From contig QHTY01000151.1 of assembly GCA_003220985.1 (NCBI GenBank), positions 6,539-35,271 of the forward strand: a stretch of 28,733 nucleotides of DNA. Direction: 5' to 3'. This DNA is from Gemmatimonadota bacterium. GTDB lineage: Bacteria; Gemmatimonadota; Gemmatimonadetes; Gemmatimonadales; GWC2-71-9. Shown piece after piece: positions 7,535 through 15,203 of the stretch (its first letter is position 1; each line of letters opens with the position of its first letter). The notes below the pieces were generated by a model that worked only from the letters and a program-made list of their open reading frames with translations, did not search any database and was not told the DNA's origin. A program made the position numbers and the translations under genes.

Positions 7535-8749
7535 CTACACGCCGTTTTTCTCACGCGTCGGGAAGGGCCAACACGTCGTGCTTCCGTACGTGCGATTCGT
7601 AAATGGATTTGTTCCCGTCTTCCACGTGATGTTGTAGCGAAGCAGATCGTTGAGCCGGTGCCCGCCTTCGAAGCTCAGCTCCTTGCGCCGCTCGGCGATG
7701 ATGGTGTCAATGGCTTCCTGTTGGGTTGTCGCCGACGCCGCCGCGAGTCCTACCTGGGCACGACGCGCGTTGACCAGCGCCATCGCCGCGGGCACCTGGT
7801 TCTGTTGCGCCAGTGCTTCGGCGCGGATGAGGTTGGCTTCGATACTACTCGCCAGGCGCATGGGACTCTCCAGGCTCGTGTACTTCGTCGTGATCCACAG
7901 GCGAATTGCCGCATTGAAACGTGGGTCGTTCATGGTCCGGTACGCCGGGGCGACCGTGTAGGCGCCCACCTGTTGGGCGAGATACCAGAGCTTGTTCCAG
8001 CGGCGGACGCTTTCCACGCCACGGCCCACGTCCTTGCTGTAGCCTGGCGTCACCTGATTCGCGAACTGGTCTGCCTCGCTCCACTTCTTGAGGTCCATCT
8101 TGACGCGCGCCGTGCCGACGCGGGCCAGGTCCACCAGATCGGCGTCGTTGACCTGTTGGGCCAGGGTCAAGCCTTCCGAGAAGCGCGTTTCAGCGAGCGC
8201 CAGCCCCGCGCTGGGCGGCTGCGCCGGCCCCCCGTCGAACGCGACTTGGCAGAACGACTCACCCATCAGCAGGTACGCATAGGCCCCGTAGATCTTCACC
8301 TGCGCGAGGAGTAAGGCTCGATCCGGGACCTGTTGATCGGTCCACGCGTTGAGTTTCTTCGTCACCTCCTCGGCCTGGAACCGCGCCGTCTGCAGCGTCA
8401 GGTTCATGCCGAAGCTGAACTGGGCGTCGCAGGTGGTTGCCGAGTAGTCGTCCTCGTCGGCGGTGATGGTGCGCTCACCCCAATTGGCCAGCGGGACATT
8501 CGAATTCGCGGTCTCGTACTCGTCCGAATGCACCGAGGACCCCGACATGTAGTTGGAGTACGCGCATTCGAAGTCGCCGATCACACTCCGGACGAGGACC
8601 GGCGCGAGCGTGGGATCGTTGATCTGATCGGTGGGGATCTGACCCGGGAATTCGACTTTGAGGACCCTGTCGGTGTTGCAGCCCGCGAAGCAGAGGCACG
8701 TCACTGCTACTGCAATCCAACGGGCGGCGCGATCGATCGAGATATGCAT
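7535..8749 (-). CDS. SusD/RagB-like nutrient-binding outer-membrane lipoprotein
   Basis: A 404-residue surface lipoprotein of the SusD/RagB type, the lid that captures substrate for the neighbouring SusC-like channel. The start at 8749 is set by GGAGA about nine bases upstream and by the lipoprotein signal peptide MHISIDRAARWIAVAVTC with CFAGC (Cys24); the frame is open further upstream, but that part overlaps the SusC gene. The middle contains paired helices of the TPR-like SusD fold (for example RALLLAQVKIYGAYAYLLMGESFCQ), and the end has the IIAERRKELSFEGGHRLNDLLRY motif typical of the family (RRKEL...E...R..DL.R), followed by CWPFPTREKNG. It follows SusC after 23 bases. Family members bind glycans in Bacteroidota and also peptides or other oligomers; the ligand here is unknown. 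Confidence 0.93.
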   Translation of the reverse strand: MHISIDRAARWIAVAVTCLCFAGCNTDRVLKVEFPGQIPTDQINDPTLAPVLVRSVIGDFECAYSNYMSGSSVHSDEYETANSNVPLANWGERTITADEDDYSATTCDAQFSFGMNLTLQTARFQAEEVTKKLNAWTDQQVPDRALLLAQVKIYGAYAYLLMGESFCQVAFDGGPAQPPSAGLALAETRFSEGLTLAQQVNDADLVDLARVGTARVKMDLKKWSEADQFANQVTPGYSKDVGRGVESVRRWNKLWYLAQQVGAYTVAPAYRTMNDPRFNAAIRLWITTKYTSLESPMRLASSIEANLIRAEALAQQNQVPAAMALVNARRAQVGLAAASATTQQEAIDTIIAERRKELSFEGGHRLNDLLRYNITWKTGTNPFTNRTYGSTTCWPFPTREKNGV

Positions 8750-8772
8750 AGGGATCTCCGTCTCCGTCGGGG

Positions 8773-11700
8773 TTAGAAAGTGAACCGCAGCGTTGTGCGC
8801 AGGCGGGCGAGCTGGGGCCACGACTCCTGCGTGTAGCCGAAGTTGCCCGTGATGTCATCGCTGCGGTTGGGCAGCAGCTCGGGATCGATCCATTTGGCCC
8901 CGTACGACGTCTGCTGCGCGCGCCAGAGGAACATCAGGTTCTCGCCCGCCACCGTAATCGACGCGCGGGTCGCGCCCATGAGCAGCTTCTCTGGCAGGTC
9001 GTAGGTAAGCGACACTGTGCGCAGGCGGGCGAAGCCGGCATCAAACAAGCCGGTCGCTCCGGGGCCGGTCCCGTCCGGATCCACAAGCCATGCCTGGAGG
9101 ATCGGGTTATCGCCGGCGATCGACGAGCGCGAGTTGCGGAAGAACGTGTGTTGCGCACCAACGTCGCCCACCACGGTATGGAGGCCGCCCACGTAGTCGG
9201 CGAGCGCCAGCACGCGCACACGGGCGCCGAGTCTGAGGGTGGCGCTGAACGACCCGTTCCACGACGGCGTGGGGCGACCCTGATAGAGTCGCGGCGCACC
9301 GGCGCAGGGAACCGTGGTCCCGTCGCCACGGCCCAGGTCGGTTCCGCCTTCACACATGGCGTTGGTGGCTAGGGGGAGTACGAATGTCGGCACGCCGCCG
9401 ATAAACAGCGTGTCCGGCACGATCGCGGCGCTCACGATCTTCTTATAGAAGAAAGACGACGGGGCAAAGCCGTCGACGTTGAACTGCTGGATGAAGCTGG
9501 CGCCGACAAATGTCGGCGGCACACCGCCGAGACTGACGATCCGGCTGTCGTTCGTCGCGATCGTGCCCCGCAGCTCGAGCCCCCAGCGCGCGGTGTTGAG
9601 CGGCACGCCCGAGAGCGCCAGTTCGATGCCGCGATTCCGCGTCTTGCCGATGTTCAGGAACTCGACGCCGGGGAAGCCGCGCGACGGTTTCAGCGGCGCG
9701 GAGATAATCGCGTCCTTGATGACCTTATTGTAGAAGGTGAACTCGACGCCGAGGCGTTGGTCGAGCAGTCCGGCGTCGAACCCCAGCTCGGTCTCCTCGC
9801 CGATCTCAGGCTTCAGATTGGCATTGCCGAAGTTCTGCGGCGTGACCCCGCCGAGGCCCCCGAGCCCGACCGCGGCGCGATAGGTCTGAATGGCCGAGAA
9901 CACGTCCGGCTGCAGGCCGGCACGACCCCAGGCACCGCGGAGCTTGAGTTGCGAAAAGAGTCGCGAACCGGCGAGGAACGGTTCCTCCGAAACCACCCAC
10001 GAGGCGCTGAATTTGGGATAATAGACGGCATCGAAGTTGGCGCCGAAGGCGCTGTTCCCGTCCGCCCGCAGCGCCGCCGTGACAAACAGGCGGTTTTTCC
10101 AGGCGACCTGCTCCTGGCCATAGACGCCCAGCGTCTTGTTCTCCTGAAAGGCCTCGGCCGCCTCCCGCCGCGCCCCGCTGCCGACATCGCCCGGGCCCGG
10201 AATCGGAAACTCGAACCCTTGCGAGAGCTGCTGATCGAACTGCTTGTAATAGTACTGGACGCCGACGGCCGTCGACGCCACGAGGTTGGGGCTGACCGTC
10301 CAATCGGCGTTGGCGCCGTAGTCGACGGTGAGGAACGTGCTGCGCAAGTCCAGCGCTTGCTTCTGACCGAGGCTCGCGCTGAAGAATGGCAGGTAGCCGG
10401 TTCCATCGCGGAAGACGAGCTGCGACGATTTGTCGTTCGTGATGTCGGGTCCAACCGTGAGGCGGTGCCGCAGCCATGGGAAGGGCCGGTAATTGAGCTG
10501 CATGCTGAGCGTCATGCGCTCGATGTTGTCGAAGCCGTCGACCCCCTTGTAGTCCTCGGGCCGGTAGAATTGAAAACCGTGTCCGGTGCTGTTCCAGCCG
10601 GTGGTCGCGGTGTCCTCCGTGCCCGTGAGCCCGCCGGGCTGGCACCAGGGATAATCGCACGCCCAGATAATCGACGTCGTGATCGGCTGCGTTCCGGACG
10701 CTCCGCGCGTGCGCGAGCGCACGGTCCCCAGGCTCAGGTCGGCCGTGAACTTTCCATCGGTGGTCTGATAGCCGAGGTTCCCCCGGCCTGCAAACTTGTT
10801 CTGCCAGTTATAGTCGACCGGCCCTTCTTCGCGATTGTAGGTGGCGCTGAAGAAATAGCGGACTTGATCGGTTCCGCCGCTGATGTTGCCGGAGAGGCCC
10901 CGCGGTGCGCCCGTGCGGAAGATGGCGGGGAAGCCACGGGACTCTCGGAACCGCTGCACGTTGAACTCTCTGATGTCGGCCGGATTCCGGTAGTCCCCCC
11001 CGCGGCGGAGATAAAAGTTCGTCGGATAGCGCTCCTCGGGATTGCTGAGCCAGGCGGCGCCGGCATCGGATTGGAGCTGGATGGTCGGCCGGCCGGCACG
11101 GCCCCGCTTGGTGAAGATCTGGATGACGCCGTTGGACGCTTCGGTGCCGTAAATCGTCGCGGCGGACGGGCCTTTGAGGATCTCGATTGATTCGATCTCC
11201 TCGGGAACGAGGTCATTGACGCGGCTCGGTTGCTCCTGGGCCCCGTTGAACGCGAGGCTGAACGCGGCCGCCTGATTGTTCGAGCGGACCCCATCGATGT
11301 AGATGAGCGGCTCGTTGGACAGGCTCAGACTCCCGGACCCGCGAATGCGCGTCGTGCCGCCGCTCCCGACGCCGCCACTTGCGCGCATGATGCGTACGCC
11401 GGGGACGCTGGCGGAGAGCATGTCCTGGAGCTTGGCCGGATGCCCGCTGAGCTCGAGCGTCTTGGCCACGTCGACATCACCGACGGCGTTGCCAAGCGCG
11501 CGGGTCTGCGCGCCGCCCGCGGTACCGGTCACGACAACCGCGTCGAGCTTAACGGCCAGTTCCGTCAGCGGGACGCGCACGGTGTGATCACCGACGCCCG
11601 CATCGATGGTCGCTACCTGATAGCCGATACGGGTGATGCGCAAGCGGGCCGTGGTGCCCGGAACATTGTTCAGCAGGAACTCGCCGCGTGTGCCGGAGCG

Positions 11701-11883
11701 CGCGACCGGCGTGGACCCCTCGACGGTAATGGATGCGTCGGGAATCGGGAGTCCGCTTCTGCCGTCGACGATCGTGCCGCCGATCGTCTGCGTCTGGGCG
11801 CGCGCGGGAGCGGCCCACGTCACAATCGTCAGAAAGAGGAGACCGATAGCGCGGGAGCCTGGAGACGAACGGATCTGCGACAT
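8773..11883 (-). CDS. SusC/RagA-family TonB-dependent outer-membrane transporter
   Basis: A 1036-residue TonB-linked outer-membrane protein. The ATG at 11883 is preceded by TTGGAGG with a good spacing and begins a signal peptide ending APARAQ (about 1-30); the open frame beyond it is not coding. Order of domains: carboxypeptidase-regulatory-like fold (about 33-110, IGGTIVDGRSGLPIPDASITVEG), plug domain beginning LDAVVVTGTAG (about 113-240, with EPLIYIDGVR and EEIESIEILKGPSAATIYG), then a 22-strand-type barrel ending in an aromatic C-terminus (LRTTLRFTF). It is the upstream gene of a two-gene SusC-SusD operon and together they import a substrate too large for porins, powered by TonB. A perfect 10-base palindrome lies 90 bases upstream of the start. 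Confidence 0.95.
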   Translation of the reverse strand: MSQIRSSPGSRAIGLLFLTIVTWAAPARAQTQTIGGTIVDGRSGLPIPDASITVEGSTPVARSGTRGEFLLNNVPGTTARLRITRIGYQVATIDAGVGDHTVRVPLTELAVKLDAVVVTGTAGGAQTRALGNAVGDVDVAKTLELSGHPAKLQDMLSASVPGVRIMRASGGVGSGGTTRIRGSGSLSLSNEPLIYIDGVRSNNQAAAFSLAFNGAQEQPSRVNDLVPEEIESIEILKGPSAATIYGTEASNGVIQIFTKRGRAGRPTIQLQSDAGAAWLSNPEERYPTNFYLRRGGDYRNPADIREFNVQRFRESRGFPAIFRTGAPRGLSGNISGGTDQVRYFFSATYNREEGPVDYNWQNKFAGRGNLGYQTTDGKFTADLSLGTVRSRTRGASGTQPITTSIIWACDYPWCQPGGLTGTEDTATTGWNSTGHGFQFYRPEDYKGVDGFDNIERMTLSMQLNYRPFPWLRHRLTVGPDITNDKSSQLVFRDGTGYLPFFSASLGQKQALDLRSTFLTVDYGANADWTVSPNLVASTAVGVQYYYKQFDQQLSQGFEFPIPGPGDVGSGARREAAEAFQENKTLGVYGQEQVAWKNRLFVTAALRADGNSAFGANFDAVYYPKFSASWVVSEEPFLAGSRLFSQLKLRGAWGRAGLQPDVFSAIQTYRAAVGLGGLGGVTPQNFGNANLKPEIGEETELGFDAGLLDQRLGVEFTFYNKVIKDAIISAPLKPSRGFPGVEFLNIGKTRNRGIELALSGVPLNTARWGLELRGTIATNDSRIVSLGGVPPTFVGASFIQQFNVDGFAPSSFFYKKIVSAAIVPDTLFIGGVPTFVLPLATNAMCEGGTDLGRGDGTTVPCAGAPRLYQGRPTPSWNGSFSATLRLGARVRVLALADYVGGLHTVVGDVGAQHTFFRNSRSSIAGDNPILQAWLVDPDGTGPGATGLFDAGFARLRTVSLTYDLPEKLLMGATRASITVAGENLMFLWRAQQTSYGAKWIDPELLPNRSDDITGNFGYTQESWPQLARLRTTLRFTF

Positions 11884-11971
11884 ACGACCTCCAAGTGCTG
11901 AGGACCCAGACGGCCTACCTCGTGATGTTCCGAAACAGGTGAGTCCCATCGCGATCCGAGAATGCCGAATT

Positions 11972-11981
11972 CTGTATACAG
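11972..11981. promoter_or_regulatory. Palindrome upstream of SusC, possible operator
   Basis: CTGTATACAG is a perfect 10-base palindrome in the 221-base region between the divergent SusC gene and the small-protein pair. A second TGTACAG follows eleven bases further right (11987-11993). Such TGTATACA-type dyads are common operator shapes, but nothing here shows which protein binds it. Confidence 0.3.
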
Positions 11982-12071
11982 CTTGGTGTACAGGTTGTTC
12001 TACGCCCGGTGCCTCTCCCCGCAAGGAGGCCGACGTACGGCCTCGATGGTATTGCGTAACTCCAAGCCATT

Positions 12072-12077
12072 TATAAT
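12072..12077 (+). promoter_or_regulatory. Likely -10 element for the small-protein operon
   Basis: A perfect TATAAT stands 27 bases before the ATG at 12105 in otherwise GC-rich DNA. A convincing -35 at normal distance is not visible: TTGCGT at 12052-12057 is only 14 bases upstream. Confidence 0.4.
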
Positions 12078-12104
12078 GTTCTTTCAAACCAGACCAGGAC
12101 TGGC

Positions 12105-12389
12105 ATGCCTGCCCAACCTGCCCGATACACACCAGCTGCAGCCACCGATACGGTCGTCCACGACCTGCCCCCGATTCGCTTTGACGGACAACCCATAGAC
12201 ATCCGACTCTCCCTGCGCCGCACCGAAGACGGCTTCTGGCGTGGCCGCATCCTGTTTGGTGCGGAAGGGACGGAAGCGGAGCGCTCCAGCGCGGAGATTT
12301 TCTGCGCCGGTACGGAGCAGGACCTGTGGCAATCGGTGCGCGACCTGCGGGATCATCACCTGCGGGACTTGTACCGCTCACTGCTGTAG
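12105..12389 (+). CDS. Hypothetical protein, 94 residues
   Basis: A small soluble protein with no signal peptide or membrane segment and no family I recognise. It starts at an ATG with AGGA five bases upstream and behind a TATAAT element, so it looks genuinely expressed. The middle has alternating strands with charged residues (PIDIRLSLRRTEDGFWRGRILF) and a GAEGTEAERSSAEIFCAGT segment suggesting a small beta sheet. The end is a charged helix (LWQSVRDLRDHHLRDLYRSLL). Its TAG is followed directly by the ATG of the phosphoacceptor mini-protein, so the two are translated from one message and may work together, for instance as binding partner and regulator. That is only inference from the coupling. 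Confidence 0.7.
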   Translation: MPAQPARYTPAAATDTVVHDLPPIRFDGQPIDIRLSLRRTEDGFWRGRILFGAEGTEAERSSAEIFCAGTEQDLWQSVRDLRDHHLRDLYRSLL

Positions 12390-12575
12390 ATGCCTGAGCA
12401 GACGTCGCTGTCCAAGCTGCGGCACGACATCTCTAACCCTCTATCGGCGATTCTCGCCGAGACTCAGCTGCTGCTCCTGGCGTCGGAGAAGTACGACGCC
12501 GAGACGCTCGCTGGGCTCAAGCAGATCGAGGACCTGGCGCGCAAGATGCGTCAGATACTGCAAAGCGTCGAGTGA
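12390..12575 (+). CDS. Orphan histidine-kinase phosphoacceptor (HisKA/DHp) mini-protein
   Basis: A 61-residue protein that consists only of the dimerisation and phosphoacceptor helix pair of a histidine kinase. LRHDISNPLSAILAE (10-24) matches the H-box (H-E/D-x-x-N-P-L), with His12 as phosphoacceptor and Asn16-Pro17 as in NtrB-like kinases. Helix 2 follows (ETLAGLKQIEDLARKMRQILQ). There is no sensor, HAMP or ATPase domain, and no remnant of an ATPase domain in the 214 bases that follow, in any frame. It starts at the base after the stop of the preceding gene and has no Shine-Dalgarno of its own, so translation should be coupled. It could act as a phosphotransfer protein, form mixed dimers with full kinases, or be the surviving piece of a decayed kinase. 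Confidence 0.72.
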   Translation: MPEQTSLSKLRHDISNPLSAILAETQLLLLASEKYDAETLAGLKQIEDLARKMRQILQSVE

Positions 12576-12607
12576 GCCGGCGGCATCGGCCACGGTATTG
12601 CTCTTCA

Positions 12608-12633
12608 ACGGTGTGGTGGGCTCCCCACACCGT
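12608..12633 (+). terminator. Hairpin after the small-protein operon
   Basis: ACGGTGTGG (12608-12616) and CCACACCGT (12625-12633) form a perfect 9-bp stem with an 8-base loop, 33 bases after the stop of the mini-protein gene. The following stretch CGCCTTCCTTATT is pyrimidine-rich but not a pure T run, so it is a plausible but imperfect terminator. Confidence 0.5.
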
Positions 12634-12721
12634 CGCCTTCCTTATTAAGACGGTTCGGCTCTCAGTGCGTGATGAGCGTCATAGCCGTTTCGCTCGCACG
12701 GCGGTAAATCACACGCCACCA

Positions 12722-12759
12722 CCCCCGCCCTTGCGGGGGTTTATGCCTCGGGCATTTTA
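12722..12759 (+). terminator. Two adjoining terminator-like hairpins
   Basis: CCCCCGC (12722-12728) pairs with GCGGGGG (12733-12739) over a 4-base loop and is followed by TTTAT. Immediately after, ATGCC (12743-12747) and GGCAT (12751-12755) make a small hairpin ending in TTTTA. With the hairpin at 12608 this makes three stem-loops in the 214-base gap 12576-12789, the remainder of which shows no gene. Confidence 0.5.
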
Positions 12760-12789
12760 GGACCCCTTCACAGGCGGGAGTCCCCGACG

Positions 12790-14091
12790 TTGGCTGGTCG
12801 CAGGTACCTGCTCGCTGGAATAAGCGGCTTGGTGGTGGCCTGCGCCGGGCGGGGCGGGGGGGGACCACGCGTCGCGCCCGTCACACCTGCTGAAATCCCC
12901 GCGCTCAAAGCCCAGGCAGCACAGCAACCCCGCAACGCTGACATCCGCTTCCGCCTTGCGGCCGCCCTCATGGCGGCTGGACGATGCGATACGGCGACCG
13001 CCGTCGCGAACTCGGGCGAGTCGCTAGCACCCGGCAACGCGTTGGGTCCGATGGTCATCGGCCGCTGTCAGGAAAAAGGCGGCCGGTACGACCTCGCGTT
13101 TGCGACGTACACGGACTTCGCGCGCAAGAACCCGCGCGCGCGCGGTGTCGGGGCCGTGCGAGCGCTGGCCGAGATGGCGCTCCGGACGCAGGCGACCCAG
13201 ACCGCCAAGCTGGCCCTGGCGCGGGAATCGACATTGACCGCGCTCGCACCGGAGCCCTCGACCATCGCGGTGCTGCCGCTGACGATCGCCGGCGATTCCA
13301 GCCTCCAGTCGTTGTCGCGCGGGCTCGCCGAGCTGCTGATGTCCGATCTGGCGTTGGTGCGCAGCCTCCGGCTCCTCGAGCGCGTGCAGATCAGCGCGTT
13401 GCTCGACGAGCTGAAGCTCGGGCAGAGTGGGCGGGCCGACGTTCGTACCGCGGCGCGAGTAGGCCGTTTGCTGCGGGCCGAGCGGTTGGTACAGGGCGTC
13501 GCTGCGATTACGCCGAACGGGCCCGTCCGCATGTCGGCAACGGTCGTCCGCGGTGACGGCACTGTTCGCTCCGGGGCGGAGGCGAGCGGGACGTTTAGAC
13601 AACTCCTCGATCTGGAGAAGCAGCTCGTCTTCGGTCTGGCGACGGAGTTGGGCATTCAGCTGACGGAGGCGGAGCGGCAACGCATCCTGCGGCAGGGTCC
13701 AAAGAACCTGGCCGCCTTCCTCGCCTACAGTAGGGGACTGGACGCGCTCGACGCCCGAGATTATCGGGCTGCCGCGGCGGCGTTCGGCGCCGCGGCGCGG
13801 GCCGATCCGTCCTTCCAGCAGGCGCACCAGCAGCAACAGGGGGCGGAAGCGGCGCCCGTCGTAGCGGCAGCTGGCGGCGACATCATGACCGTCGTTCAAG
13901 TGGCCGAGCAGCTCGCGCCCTCAGTAGCCGGCGCGCTGCAGCAGGGTACCCTTGACGTCTCCTCGACAATTGGCGACCTGGCCCAGACGGGCATCGGTAG
14001 CGTGGCGAGCAATCCCACGCCCGAGAGCCAGGGGATCTCGAGCATCATCCAGGCGTCAGGCATCATCCGGATCATCTTCCGCCTGCCGTGA
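12790..14091 (+). CDS. Lipoprotein with TPR-like and CsgG/FlgO-like domains
   Basis: A 433-residue lipoprotein. The proposed TTG start (GGGAG about ten bases upstream) gives a signal peptide ending LVVAC, lipidated Cys18. A tract of eight G (12856-12863) then encodes a glycine-rich linker. Residues about 46-130 look like TPR helices. Residues about 150-255 (IAVLPLTIAGDSSLQSLSRGLAELLMSDLALVRSLRLLERVQISALLDELKL) have the pattern of the CsgG/FlgO family, periplasmic proteins that assemble at the outer membrane; AARVGRLLRAERLVQGVAA is the typical continuation. A further TPR-like helix pair lies near 312-350, followed by a low-complexity Ala/Gly/Gln region. It overlaps the next gene by four bases (GTGA), pairing it with an outer-membrane barrel. 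What is exported or tethered is not known. Confidence 0.85.
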   Translation: MAGRRYLLAGISGLVVACAGRGGGGPRVAPVTPAEIPALKAQAAQQPRNADIRFRLAAALMAAGRCDTATAVANSGESLAPGNALGPMVIGRCQEKGGRYDLAFATYTDFARKNPRARGVGAVRALAEMALRTQATQTAKLALARESTLTALAPEPSTIAVLPLTIAGDSSLQSLSRGLAELLMSDLALVRSLRLLERVQISALLDELKLGQSGRADVRTAARVGRLLRAERLVQGVAAITPNGPVRMSATVVRGDGTVRSGAEASGTFRQLLDLEKQLVFGLATELGIQLTEAERQRILRQGPKNLAAFLAYSRGLDALDARDYRAAAAAFGAAARADPSFQQAHQQQQGAEAAPVVAAAGGDIMTVVQVAEQLAPSVAGALQQGTLDVSSTIGDLAQTGIGSVASNPTPESQGISSIIQASGIIRIIFRLP

Positions 14092-15203
14092 CGCGCACGC
14101 GCTGGTGGTTGGGACTTCTCGTAATCCCCGGAGCGCTGGCTGCACAGGCCGAGACCACAGTCGCGCGCACAGGCGTCATGTTCGAGTCGTACGCATTCGG
14201 CTCCGGGCTTCCATTCAATCGCATCAGCGAGCTCACGATTCCGGTCAGCGTCACCCAGCGCATCGGCGGTGGCCGGCTGGTGCTTGACCTCGGCACTGCC
14301 TTTGCTCGAGCCTCCGTGAGCGAAGCGGGGGGCGGGAGCGGCAGCATCACGCACTCAGGGTTCGTGGACACCGATCTGCGCGCGAGCTACGGCGTGATTC
14401 CTGGGAAACTGCTGTTCAATCTCGTCGGCACGATCCCGACTGGTGCGCGGGCCGTCGCCGACACGACGATCCCGTTGTTCGGCGCGACGGGTACGCATCT
14501 CTTCGGGTTCACCACACCGAGCTTCGGCTCGGGTGGCGCCGTGTCCGCCGGTTTCGCGTCAGCCGTCAAAATGGGACAGAACTGGGCAGTGGGGACGGGC
14601 GCGAGCTACCGGTATGCCGCGCGCTACGTGCCGGTCCAGGGTGGGGACGAGATGAGTCCCGCGGGCGAGATCCGCGCTCGCTTCGGGATCGAAGGGCCGT
14701 TCGGCGGAGGAAAGTACTTCCGCGGCGCGCTCGTCTACACGACGACCGCGGCCAACGACCTCGGCGCGAGTGGAGAGAGCGCGATCGGCGACCGCGTGCT
14801 CGGCTACGCCGCCGTGAGCATGCCGCTCGGTAACTCGCATCTCTCGTTGTACGGCTGGAATATGCGCCGCCTGCGCGCCCGCAACTCCACCAACGCAAGC
14901 ACGGTGGCCGTGCCTCGCGGCAACGTGCTCGCCCTGGGTGCGCGGCTCGATCGCCCCGCGGGACCCAAGACGACGCTGTCGCCGACGCTGGAGCTCCGGC
15001 ATGAGCTGACCGGGCCCGGTCAGCGGATGGAACTCCTCGGCTACCTCCTGCGAGCGGGCAGCGACCTGCGTTACCGGCTGAGCGATCGCGCGGCCGCGGT
15101 GCTGCAGGCGCAGCTCGCGTTCGGAACGCTCCACGATGCGGGAACCAGCGTCTCGATACTGGGTCCCCGCCTCGGCGTCATGCTCGAGTGGTCGCGTCCC
15201 TAG
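14088..15203 (+). CDS. Outer-membrane beta-barrel protein of unknown function
   Basis: A 371-residue protein with a signal peptide (MTRTRWWLGLLVIPGALAAQ) followed by a succession of amphipathic strands separated by Gly, Asn and Asp turns throughout its length, as in an outer-membrane barrel. Examples are GGRLVLDLGTAFARASVSE, VIPGKLLFNLVGTIPTG and RGNVLALGARLDRPAGPKTTLSPTLELRHELTG. The last residues GPRLGVMLEW place an aromatic residue close to the C-terminus. The GTG start overlaps the stop of the CsgG-like lipoprotein gene, so they are co-translated and may form one outer-membrane complex. The last 26 bases overlap the end of the convergent RDD-SpoIIM gene. No specific transport family can be named. 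Confidence 0.83.
   Translation: MTRTRWWLGLLVIPGALAAQAETTVARTGVMFESYAFGSGLPFNRISELTIPVSVTQRIGGGRLVLDLGTAFARASVSEAGGGSGSITHSGFVDTDLRASYGVIPGKLLFNLVGTIPTGARAVADTTIPLFGATGTHLFGFTTPSFGSGGAVSAGFASAVKMGQNWAVGTGASYRYAARYVPVQGGDEMSPAGEIRARFGIEGPFGGGKYFRGALVYTTTAANDLGASGESAIGDRVLGYAAVSMPLGNSHLSLYGWNMRRLRARNSTNASTVAVPRGNVLALGARLDRPAGPKTTLSPTLELRHELTGPGQRMELLGYLLRAGSDLRYRLSDRAAAVLQAQLAFGTLHDAGTSVSILGPRLGVMLEWSRP

Noticed and set aside
9757..11190. 477-residue plus-strand frame inside SusC
   Set aside because: Antisense to a well-recognised TonB-dependent transporter; no ribosome-binding site or family pattern.
11884..12381. 166-codon upstream extension of the SusC frame
   Set aside because: The signal peptide and ribosome-binding site are at 11883, and the extension lies antisense to the 12105 gene.
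12390..12575. Reading the mini-protein as the start of a frameshifted full histidine kinase
   Set aside because: No ATPase motifs (N, G1, G2 boxes) occur in any frame before the next gene, so an in-place frameshift is not supported.
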